This document shows, piece after piece, positions 57,809 through 64,000 of a stretch of DNA of 64,000 nucleotides; positions within the stretch are counted from its first letter, which is position 1; every line of letters begins with the position of its first letter. The stretch spans positions 13,488 to 77,487 of the forward strand of contig CAYZCU010000001.1 in assembly GCA_964477065.1 (NCBI GenBank), read 5' to 3'. A model generated the notes under the pieces. The model saw only the letters and a program-made list of their open reading frames with translations. It did not search any database and was not told the DNA's origin. The DNA comes from 2-02-FULL-43-11-A sp964477065 (GTDB taxonomy: Bacteria; Patescibacteriota; Microgenomatia; UBA1406; HO2-37-13b). The position numbers and the translations under genes are program-made.

Positions 57809-57896
57809 CCAAGCTTCGATGCAATGCGTGCTCATGTAGGTCCGGTCTGTAACAGATCCGATCTCCGTTTTCATGAATTTTTCATAACTCGCGTGA

Positions 57897-57902
57897 TAGA
57901 AT
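57897..57902 (+). promoter_or_regulatory. Extended -10 box for cca
   Basis: TGA-TAGAAT, 5 nt before the ATG at 57908. Confidence 0.6.
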
Positions 57903-57907
57903 ATGAT

Positions 57908-59332
57908 ATGGCTTATCAGATGGACCTTCCCGAACATGTTCGCACTTTTACAGACCTCTTCTTTGATCGAGGATATCGTGTATATCCAGTTGGGGGATGT
58001 GTGCGAGATTCATTGCTGGGAAAGCCCGTCGTCGATTGGGATTTCACGACAGACTGCACTCCAGAAATGATGCTGACGTTTATTCCTCACGCGAAATACG
58101 AAAATAGCTTTGGGACAGTCCTTGTGCCCATCATCCTTTCCGCCGATGAAACCCAATTGTTTGAAATAACACCGTTTCGAACAGAAAGCATGTATACAAA
58201 CAACCGTCATCCTGACGCGATAGAATGGGCTCAAACACTTGATGAAGATGTGCAACGACGTGATTTTACAATAAATGCACTCGCTTATGACATCCAGAGC
58301 GCAACAATCATAGATCTGGTTGAGGGTAAACACGACCTCGAAGCGCGGTGCATACGGGCTGTTGGAAATCCAAAAATTCGCTTTCAAGAAGATGCCCTCC
58401 GGATGCTCCGCGCAATTCGCTTTTCTGCACAGCTTGGCTTTACTATTGAGAAGAAAACATTGCTCGCCCTTTCAGAGCAATCTCATTTGATACAAAATAT
58501 TTCGTGGGAACGTATTCGAGATGAGCTCACAAAAATTATCATGGCTCCGCAAAAACCCGAACCAAGCCCACAACACTCCACAACCGATCAACCGAGCCCT
58601 TTCTTGCTCCTGCACCAAACAGGCCTTCTGAAATACATCCTCCCTGAACTTGATGCTTGTTTTGGCGTCGATCAAAAAAGCCCCGAGCGCCACCACCAAT
58701 TTGATGTGGGGACACATCTCGTCGAAGCTCTTCGCAATTGTCCATCAACAAACCCGGTCGTTCGCTGGGCAACCCTCTTGCATGACATCGGCAAGGCTCA
58801 AACCCGCGCCGTTGATCCAGATACAGGGATCACAACCTTTTACAACCACGAGGTTGTGGGAGCAGAGCAAGCGGACGCTCTTGCACGACGACTGAAGTTT
58901 TCAAAGAAAGATCGAGAGCTCCTTGTGAATCTCATTCGACAGCATATGTTTTCTGTTGAAGAAACACAAACAGATAAATCTATTAGGCGATTCATCCGTC
59001 GCGTTGGCAAAGAACATATTCAAGATATGCTTGATATTCGGACTGCTGACAGGCTTGGCTCTGGCACGCCTGAGACATCATGGCGCACAGAACTTTTCAA
59101 GAAACGTATTGACGACGTTCAAGAAATGCCTTTTGAAATTCGAGATCTCGCAATCAAAGGGGAGCATATCATGGAAAGACTTGCTCTGAAACCAAGCCCT
59201 ATCATCGGCACAATTCTCAAGGCCTTATTTGAAGAAGTGGTTGATGGGACGCTCACGAACGAGTTGGAAGCGTTGATTGCCCGTATGGAAGAGCTTGCCC
59301 CAGAAATCCTCAGCACACTTGCAGAAGAGTAA
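57908..59332 (+). CDS. cca: CCA tRNA nucleotidyltransferase with HD domain
   Basis: A 474-residue enzyme that adds or repairs the CCA end of tRNAs, needed here because both tRNA genes lack CCA. The N-terminal domain has YPVGGCVRDSLLGK and VVDWDFTTDCTPEM (catalytic Asp pair), then RRDFTINALAYD. ALRMLRAIRFSAQLGF follows. The HD domain shows WATLLHDIGKAQTR. The ATG at 57908 is set by the extended -10 box; the frame before it extends into the divergent recJ start. Confidence 0.95.
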   Translation: MAYQMDLPEHVRTFTDLFFDRGYRVYPVGGCVRDSLLGKPVVDWDFTTDCTPEMMLTFIPHAKYENSFGTVLVPIILSADETQLFEITPFRTESMYTNNRHPDAIEWAQTLDEDVQRRDFTINALAYDIQSATIIDLVEGKHDLEARCIRAVGNPKIRFQEDALRMLRAIRFSAQLGFTIEKKTLLALSEQSHLIQNISWERIRDELTKIIMAPQKPEPSPQHSTTDQPSPFLLLHQTGLLKYILPELDACFGVDQKSPERHHQFDVGTHLVEALRNCPSTNPVVRWATLLHDIGKAQTRAVDPDTGITTFYNHEVVGAEQADALARRLKFSKKDRELLVNLIRQHMFSVEETQTDKSIRRFIRRVGKEHIQDMLDIRTADRLGSGTPETSWRTELFKKRIDDVQEMPFEIRDLAIKGEHIMERLALKPSPIIGTILKALFEEVVDGTLTNELEALIARMEELAPEILSTLAEE

Positions 59333-59333
59333 T

Positions 59334-59504
59334 TTATTTCCTTCCACTACTTGGCGTGCATTTCCTTCTGCCTCGACAGTCTTCAGTAACCCATCGTGTA
59401 GCTCCTTCAACTTGATGCCCGACTCTAACTGATGAAGCATCAACTCTCGGTGGCTTCACAACTGGCTTTTCCGTCCCATTACCCTTTTCACGTTCAATAT
59501 ACAT
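59334..59504 (-). CDS. Hypothetical small basic protein
   Basis: A 56-residue frame rich in Arg, Val and Lys with two Cys at the end (EDCRGRRKCTPSSGRK). It lies right after cca on the other strand. TACTAT 6 nt before the ATG is only a weak promoter. No family was recognised; it may not be a gene. Confidence 0.35.
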   Translation of the reverse strand: MYIEREKGNGTEKPVVKPPRVDASSVRVGHQVEGATRWVTEDCRGRRKCTPSSGRK

Positions 59505-59571
59505 TTTTTGATAGTATGAATGAATAAAAATTGGAGTATAGCAAATCTTCAGATTCCATTTCAAGGCAAAA

Positions 59572-59598
59572 AAAACAGCGACACGAAGTCGCTGTTTT
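59572..59598 (-). terminator. Intrinsic terminator of the cyclophilin gene
   Basis: Minus-strand stem AAAACAGCGAC/GTCGCTGTTTT with a 5-nt loop and a run of eight T after it, just beyond the cyclophilin stop. Confidence 0.88.
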
Positions 59599-59615
59599 CA
59601 AAACCGCCAAACCTT

Positions 59616-60269
59616 TTACTTTCCTTTCAATATTTCGATACTTTCAATCGTCACATCTTTCACTGGTCGATCTTGTGGTCCAACCTGCACTTCTGCAATA
59701 GCATTAACCACATCCATCCCCTCTGTCACGCGACCAAAGATAGTATGCATACCATTAAGCCATGGCGTTGGAGCATGAGTAATGAAAAACTGTGAGCCAT
59801 TTGTATCTGGTCCACGATTTGCCATTGCCAATATTCCTGGTTCATCAAATTCTTCAGGTGAAAATTCATCTTCAAACATATATCCAGGACCTCCAGTGCC
59901 GTTGCCATCAGGATCACCACCTTGGATCATAAACCCTTTGATCACGCGATGAAAAATCGTGCCATCGTAAAATCCCTTTTGTGCGAGAACGACAAAGTTA
60001 TTGACGGTCATTGGCGTGTCTTTGGCAGTCAGTGCAATCGTAATATCGCCCATACTTGTTTTAATACGAGCACTATATTGAGCATTTTCATCAATCTCCA
60101 TCGCTGGCGCTTTTCCGTTTTCTTCTTTCATAGTTTGTTCACCTCCTTTTTTTTGTGTCGTAGTTGTCTCTGTGGGTTTCTTTACCCCGATGTATGGTAG
60201 TCCAAAGCGAATAAAAAGAACACCCAGAACCAATCCAATTCCAGCAACAATGAGTATATCTTTTTTCAT
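59616..60269 (-). CDS. Membrane-anchored cyclophilin-type peptidyl-prolyl isomerase
   Basis: A 217-residue PPIase. An N-terminal helix (2-22) anchors it and the catalytic domain faces the outside. FYDGTIFHRVIKGFMIQGGD is the core with the active Arg, and MANRGPDTNGSQFFIT the second motif; both are characteristic of cyclophilins. It helps fold exported proteins. The ATG at 60269 is chosen because TATAAT ends 7 nt upstream; an earlier ATG lies inside the -10 box itself. Confidence 0.95.
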   Translation of the reverse strand: MKKDILIVAGIGLVLGVLFIRFGLPYIGVKKPTETTTTQKKGGEQTMKEENGKAPAMEIDENAQYSARIKTSMGDITIALTAKDTPMTVNNFVVLAQKGFYDGTIFHRVIKGFMIQGGDPDGNGTGGPGYMFEDEFSPEEFDEPGILAMANRGPDTNGSQFFITHAPTPWLNGMHTIFGRVTEGMDVVNAIAEVQVGPQDRPVKDVTIESIEILKGK

Positions 60270-60276
60270 GCGCTTC

Positions 60277-60282
60277 ATTATA
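60277..60282 (-). promoter_or_regulatory. -10 box for the cyclophilin
   Basis: TATAAT on the minus strand, 7 nt before the ATG at 60269; it shares bases 60281-60282 with the divergent -10 box on the plus strand. Confidence 0.6.
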
Positions 60283-60286
60283 TACT
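60281..60286 (+). promoter_or_regulatory. -10 box for the small membrane gene
   Basis: TATACT, 6 nt before the ATG at 60293; overlaps the minus-strand box. Confidence 0.6.
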
Positions 60287-60292
60287 ATTGAC

Positions 60293-60562
60293 ATGACCAT
60301 CGAAACTATCTTTTACACGCTTGGCGTTATCTCCATGACCATCATGCTTGGCGTCATGATTGGGTTGATTGTGATGATTATTCGTGTACGATCAGCTCTC
60401 ATCTCATTTCGTGATGGATTTGCAGGCAAGGTTATTGGCATTCTTCGCGAAAAAAATATGAAAGTGGCGTCCGCACTTGGGTTGACGCTTGCCCATTATT
60501 TTATGAATACGATGAAGAAAAATTTTGCAGAAAAGGCTCGCTCTCGAGAAAACAATTCTTAA
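60293..60562 (+). CDS. Small membrane protein
   Basis: An 89-residue protein with one long N-terminal hydrophobic stretch (5-32) and a basic, amphipathic C-terminal half (RVRSALISFRDGFAGKV, MNTMKKNFAEKARSRENNS). No family was recognised. It overlaps the 3' end of the RecB-like nuclease by 4 nt on the other strand. Its promoter is intertwined with that of the cyclophilin. Confidence 0.65.
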   Translation: MTIETIFYTLGVISMTIMLGVMIGLIVMIIRVRSALISFRDGFAGKVIGILREKNMKVASALGLTLAHYFMNTMKKNFAEKARSRENNS

Positions 60563-61425
60563 AGGGCAACGGAGCTTTCAGTCAGAATATACATCTCTCT
60601 GTTGTATTCACCCACACCGACAAATTCGCCTTTCCCTTTTATTACGGCTTCGTATGGCGCACAGTGACGACAGCCATTTTTTTCATCAACTTCACAATTA
60701 AAATGATTGAGCTGGCGGGCCAATTTGATCCGCTTGGCAATCTGCATAATCTGTTGTTTGGCGGTATCTTCATCCGGAAGTGCCACTTCCTCTGGCGTAT
60801 CTGAGAGTTGCATGTACCAGTAACTCATCTTCTCAATTTTTCGCGATTGTGTATGCAACAAAAGTAGTAAATATATGGGCAACTGCAATGATCCCTCTTT
60901 TTCCCGTGTCCTCCCTGTCTTAAAATCCAGCACATGAATACTATCAGTTGCTTCAAGATATTCGATCCAGTCAATCTTTCCACAAAGAATCATATTATCT
61001 TCTTCTGAAAACCAGTAGTTGGGAAGATCTTGTTTCAAGCGGAGTGCCTTGTTGGCAAGGGGTCCGGGATGCTGTTGGACAGTCTGCACCATCTGAAGCG
61101 CTCGGTTTTTGTAGTCATTTTCCAGATCATCAGATTGAAAGCCTCCCTTTTTACCAGCGATGGTCTCCCACATGCGCGTGATACGATTTTCAAGAGGTTC
61201 TCCAAAACGCTGATCAACGGGCAGGCTGGCTAATTCATCTAAAGCACCATGAACAACCTGTCCAAGCGCAAGAGCTGGCTTAATGATAGAAATTTTCTTC
61301 CCCGAACGAGGATTTTTGTACATGTTTGCATAATAATACAAGCGCGGACATTTCAGAAAATCAGAAATAGAAGAATGCGAAAGCCAGATAGCTCCATACT
61401 TGTCATCATCTGTTTTGGGTTGCAT
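60559..61425 (-). CDS. PD-(D/E)XK nuclease family protein (RecB/Cas4-like)
   Basis: A 288-residue nuclease of the RecB-like superfamily. SHSSISDFLKCPRLYYYAN is the N-terminal motif; GQVVHGALDEL, GKIDWIEYL and VLDFKTGRTREKEGSLQLP give the catalytic Asp, Asp-x-Lys and Gln residues. Cys occurs in KCP and in CRHC near the C-terminus, and could bind an iron-sulfur cluster as in AddB and Cas4. No CRISPR or RecBCD gene is nearby. Function in repair is likely but not shown. Confidence 0.9.
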   Translation of the reverse strand: MQPKTDDDKYGAIWLSHSSISDFLKCPRLYYYANMYKNPRSGKKISIIKPALALGQVVHGALDELASLPVDQRFGEPLENRITRMWETIAGKKGGFQSDDLENDYKNRALQMVQTVQQHPGPLANKALRLKQDLPNYWFSEEDNMILCGKIDWIEYLEATDSIHVLDFKTGRTREKEGSLQLPIYLLLLLHTQSRKIEKMSYWYMQLSDTPEEVALPDEDTAKQQIMQIAKRIKLARQLNHFNCEVDEKNGCRHCAPYEAVIKGKGEFVGVGEYNREMYILTESSVAL

Positions 61426-61435
61426 AGCTGAGGAT

Positions 61436-61441
61436 AGTATA
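61436..61441 (-). promoter_or_regulatory. Extended -10 box for the RecB-like nuclease
   Basis: TGG-TATACT on the minus strand, 10 nt before the ATG at 61425. Confidence 0.45.
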
Positions 61442-61445
61442 CCAG

Positions 61446-61823
61446 TTATCGGTTCTGGGGATAGACAACAAGAACACCTTTATCATGAGGGTACGTAGCA
61501 ATAGGAGAATCGAGACTTTGTCGAATAACAGATGTCGCACCTAAATGCCATACCTCATCTTTTAGTCTGTAAACTGAGGAAGGGTCACTAAACCTTCTTC
61601 CGACAGCTCTTATAAGTAAGTTGGGATCATAATCATATACACCATTATTGGTGACTTGTAGATACACACCTGCTCCTCGTTGAATATTACGCTGCAGAGC
61701 CTCCCTCATAAAAGGTAATAGGCGACCATGACCATGCCCAAAACTCTCAAATGAGAGTGTCTCAGCAATTTGTGCGACATGCCTTTTCGATACACTTTGT
61801 CCTTGTGCAAGTTCGATTTTCAT
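61446..61823 (-). CDS. Hypothetical protein, tandem paralogue A
   Basis: A 125-residue soluble protein. It begins MKIELAQGQSVSKR and ends GVLVVYPQNR, which matches paralogue B at the start (M-x-IEL) and the end (GVLLTYPQ). In between are FMREALQRNIQRGAGVYLQV and DYDPNLLIRAVGRRF. The family is unknown. The ATG follows the stop of paralogue B by 2 nt, and all three lie in one unit upstream of the RecB-like gene. Confidence 0.6.
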   Translation of the reverse strand: MKIELAQGQSVSKRHVAQIAETLSFESFGHGHGRLLPFMREALQRNIQRGAGVYLQVTNNGVYDYDPNLLIRAVGRRFSDPSSVYRLKDEVWHLGATSVIRQSLDSPIATYPHDKGVLVVYPQNR

Positions 61824-61825
61824 AG

Positions 61826-62305
61826 TTAAAAATGTTGAGGATATGTAAGTAGAACACCTCGTGAATGGTGGAAAGTATGTGGATGTTGCAATGGATACGC
61901 ATCAGCTTTGAAGTCATAACCGACTGCTGATACACAACGCTTTAATCGTTTCAGTGAACGAGCATCACCTGCTGTATATCCCATTGTAGCCAAAAGAAGA
62001 GTTGAAGAATTATACTGCTCAAAAACTCGAAAAAATAGCCCACCTCCAGGATGGATATTATGCCTTACAACTCCACGAACTGCCTCTCTAAAGCTTTGTG
62101 TTACAGGGGCAAGTGATGTCCCAATGGTAATATTTTCAAGAACAGATTCAGGTAATCGATGAATTTGGCCTTTTGACTGCAATTCGATCAACATATCTGC
62201 ATATAGTACCAAAGTTTGCTGAGACGTCAACGAGCATTTATCGATTTCGGGGAGCACGAAAGAGGATGCCTGCTGAACTTGCTCCTCTGAAAGCTCTATA
62301 TGCAT
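61826..62305 (-). CDS. Hypothetical protein, tandem paralogue B
   Basis: A 159-residue soluble protein with an extra N-terminal helical part. FREAVRGVVRHNIHPGGGLFF aligns with FMREALQRNIQRGAGVYL of paralogue A, and TFHHSRGVLLTYPQHF with the end of A. The ATG overlaps paralogue C by 68 nt; the shared start motif M-x-IEL supports this ATG despite the overlap. No family was recognised. Confidence 0.6.
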   Translation of the reverse strand: MHIELSEEQVQQASSFVLPEIDKCSLTSQQTLVLYADMLIELQSKGQIHRLPESVLENITIGTSLAPVTQSFREAVRGVVRHNIHPGGGLFFRVFEQYNSSTLLLATMGYTAGDARSLKRLKRCVSAVGYDFKADAYPLQHPHTFHHSRGVLLTYPQHF

Positions 62306-62603
62306 CTGGGTTCATTTCTGGATATGAATGAGCTACAACTGTAACCGGGTGATATCCTTCAGTGTATGTTTTAAATAAGTTGAGAGCTCGCAGATCGAAG
62401 GGCCCACCGAGAGCATCTACGTAAATATCCCCATCTCGATACACCCCAAGACCCCTATCATTTTCAGGAAAATGAGATAGAACAACTCCTTGAAGAAACG
62501 ATGTAGCTGTTCTATCTTGAGACAACCCAAGAAGCCTTGCTGCATGTACTACCTCAGGATGAAGACCATAAAAATCTGCTTTCCGACATTCAACTACTTT
62601 CAT
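62238..62603 (-). CDS. Hypothetical protein, probable tandem paralogue C
   Basis: A 121-residue soluble protein. GLGVYRDGDIYVDAL, FDLRALNLFKTY and SSAGILFRAPRNR follow the same order and spacing as the GAGVY and GVL-YPQ segments of paralogues A and B, so it is probably a diverged third copy. It overlaps the start of paralogue B and follows secF by 4 nt overlap at its own start. No family was recognised. Confidence 0.55.
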   Translation of the reverse strand: MKVVECRKADFYGLHPEVVHAARLLGLSQDRTATSFLQGVVLSHFPENDRGLGVYRDGDIYVDALGGPFDLRALNLFKTYTEGYHPVTVVAHSYPEMNPDAYRAFRGASSAGILFRAPRNR

Positions 62604-63454
62604 TTCTTCCTCCCCTCAAACCAAACGAGTAACGGTGTTGCAACAAACGGAGATGAATATGTCCCTGTAACTGTTCCAATGAGTAGTGCGCCTGCAAAAA
62701 ATTGTATCGCAGCTCCGCCCATAAACGTCAGAGGAATCAGCATCAAAATAATCGTAAATGAATTATTCAGAGATCGGACCATCGTTTCAGTGAGCGCGCG
62801 ATTGGCCAACATCTCGATCGGAAGCCCTGATGTGCGACGATACTCGCGAATTTTATCAAACACAACAATCGTATCGTGCACAGAGAACGACATTGTAGTC
62901 AAAAGTGCCGTGACAAAAAGGGCATCAACTTCTGCCCCGAGATGTCCCAACAATGCATAGCCACCTATCAATACGAGAAAATCGTGAAGCATTGCCAAAA
63001 CAGCAGACATGCCATAGCTGAACTTCTTAAAGGTATATGAGACATACAGCAAGATTCCCAAAATAGCGACAATCGAAGCGATAATCGTCTTGCGGATGGT
63101 TTCGGCCCCAAGAGATGGGCCAACGGTATCGAAGGTGAGCACATCAACTTTCCCAGCTCGAGCGAGGAGGGCTTTGCGTATAGTGCCTTCCTGTGTTTCA
63201 GTCATAGGAGTTGCTCGCGCTTCAATTTCTCGCGCCGTGACAGTAAGCTCAACGAGTTTGATCTTTTCCTTTTTGAACATATCACGCACTTCACTGTCAG
63301 AGACAGGCTTTGCAACACGATAGCCAACGACAGACCCACCAGTGAAATCAATGCTATATGTCAATCCCGTTGTCACAAGTGTGTAGATCCCCACCCCAAT
63401 CACAAAACTGGAAATCAAGACATACAACTTTGTGTATTTCAAAAAATTAATCAT
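62600..63454 (-). CDS. secF: Protein translocase subunit SecF
   Basis: A 284-residue SecF with six helices, the proton-driven partner of SecYEG that helps complete protein export. YSIDFTGGSVVGYRV is the P1-like opening, and LVLIGGYALLGHLGAEVDAL, TALLTTMSFSVHDTIVVFD and LNNSFTIILMLIPLTF are the conserved helices. The start overlaps the secD stop by 4 nt (ATGA). Confidence 0.95.
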   Translation of the reverse strand: MINFLKYTKLYVLISSFVIGVGIYTLVTTGLTYSIDFTGGSVVGYRVAKPVSDSEVRDMFKKEKIKLVELTVTAREIEARATPMTETQEGTIRKALLARAGKVDVLTFDTVGPSLGAETIRKTIIASIVAILGILLYVSYTFKKFSYGMSAVLAMLHDFLVLIGGYALLGHLGAEVDALFVTALLTTMSFSVHDTIVVFDKIREYRRTSGLPIEMLANRALTETMVRSLNNSFTIILMLIPLTFMGGAAIQFFAGALLIGTVTGTYSSPFVATPLLVWFEGRKK

Positions 63455-64000
63455 ATCTTTCGTGGTGAATTCTGTAATGCGTGGATTTTACGAGCATAAA
63501 ATGTATTCATCAAACGACGAGTAATCACAATTCCCGTAAACAAACTTGTCACGACACCAATAATAAGCGTTACAGCAAACCCTCTGATCAAGCCAAACTG
63601 TGGAAAGAAATCCCAGTTGAGCGGATTGAAAAGAATCAAACCAACCATAATCGTTGCAATGTTAGCATCTTTGATAGCATCCATCGCTTTGCCAAATCCA
63701 GAGTTGAGAGCGACATCAAATCGCTTCCCCTTGCGCTCTTCCTCCTTGATTCGTTCAAAAATAAGAATGTTTGAATCCACAGCCATGCCGACGGATAATA
63801 TAAATCCAGCGACACCGGGGAGCGTCAAAACGATAGGAATTGCTCGAAATACTGCCAACGAAATCAGTGCATACAGAGCCAATCCAATGCCAGCGATGAC
63901 GCCCATCCAACGATAATAGACGCCCATGAAAACAATGACGGACGTAAGTCCCACGATCCCCGCCACGATACTTTTCTCGATAGACTCTTGACCAAGAGAT
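63451..64000 (-). CDS. secD: Protein translocase subunit SecD (C-terminal part, runs off the window)
   Basis: The frame is open to the right edge, where SLGQESIEKSIVAGIVGL is the start of the RND-like membrane part of SecD. The visible part has VGMAVDSNILIFERIKEE, the conserved helix with Asp that may relay protons, and ANIATIMVGLILF and FAVTLIIGVVTSLFTGIVITR split over two helices. The N-terminal half, including the P1 head, lies outside. It is followed directly by secF. Confidence 0.95.
   Translation of the reverse strand, partial: SLGQESIEKSIVAGIVGLTSVIVFMGVYYRWMGVIAGIGLALYALISLAVFRAIPIVLTLPGVAGFILSVGMAVDSNILIFERIKEEERKGKRFDVALNSGFGKAMDAIKDANIATIMVGLILFNPLNWDFFPQFGLIRGFAVTLIIGVVTSLFTGIVITRRLMNTFYARKIHALQNSPRKI

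Noticed and set aside
60559..61425. Cas4 of a CRISPR system
   Set aside because: No repeat array or other cas gene in the window; the protein fits general RecB-like nucleases equally well.

Overview
The window looks like a scaffold from a Patescibacteria (Candidate Phyla Radiation) genome, most likely of the Microgenomates type. This rests on gene content and style and is not proven. Genes are short and tightly packed. Surface proteins carry Thr-Pro repeats beside a sortase. AspRS is of the short archaeal type, single-domain enzymes abound, and TGA works as a normal stop codon, which argues against Gracilibacteria and Absconditabacteria. A run of 10 N inside proS shows that this is an assembled scaffold.

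Layout. 0-6.7 kb: a GHMP-kinase-like gene, murF, a DUF378 protein, then mutS-mutL. 6.7-10.5 kb: a sigma-factor cassette (36-aa membrane peptide, ECF sigma, three-helix membrane protein, small exported protein) and hypothetical proteins. 10.5-14.5 kb: an EamA transporter, proS behind a clear T-box leader, tRNA-Gln(CTG) abutting a ClbS/DinB-like gene, and an orphan XRE regulator with a 24-bp palindrome at its start. 14.5-22.3 kb: a six-gene minus-strand operon for storage-glucan metabolism (transketolase, ROK kinase, GH15, GT4, GH57, LOG-like protein). 22.4-27 kb: secreted CAP protein, ApbE, FMN-binding carrier and a divergent NqrB/RnfD-like membrane protein, a small flavin redox module. 27-31 kb: histone-like protein, sortase, three surface proteins, RRM protein. 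31-47.4 kb: an accessory region of mostly single small enzymes (ZIP, cupin, metallopeptidase-like proteins, MsrB, lipase-like, UDG-like, slipin, SGNH, TspO, VOC, NUDIX, OCD, DHFR-like). 47.5-64 kb: housekeeping genes (tRNA-Gln(TTG), era, gltX, an ABC exporter, a D,D-carboxypeptidase, aspS, recJ, cca, cyclophilin, a RecB-like nuclease, three tandem paralogues, secF, partial secD).

Three patterns cut across the annotation. First, at least 27 genes have a sigma-70 -10 hexamer ending 5-8 nt before the start codon, often with a TGn extension, which predicts widespread leaderless transcription. A small minority instead has a 5' leader and a strong Shine-Dalgarno; most of these encode small proteins likely to be abundant. 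Second, a palindromic REP-like repeat occurs at least eight times between 35.0 and 50.9 kb and nowhere else here, including inside coding sequence. Third, proS is preceded by a T-box with a readable specifier, antiterminator and terminator.

Genes likely to work together: mutS with mutL; the sigma cassette; the glucan operon; ApbE with the FMN-binding carrier and the NqrB/RnfD-like protein; the sortase with its LPxTG-like substrates; and aspS, carboxypeptidase and ABC exporter as one transcription unit. No rRNA, CRISPR array, transposase or phage gene was seen.
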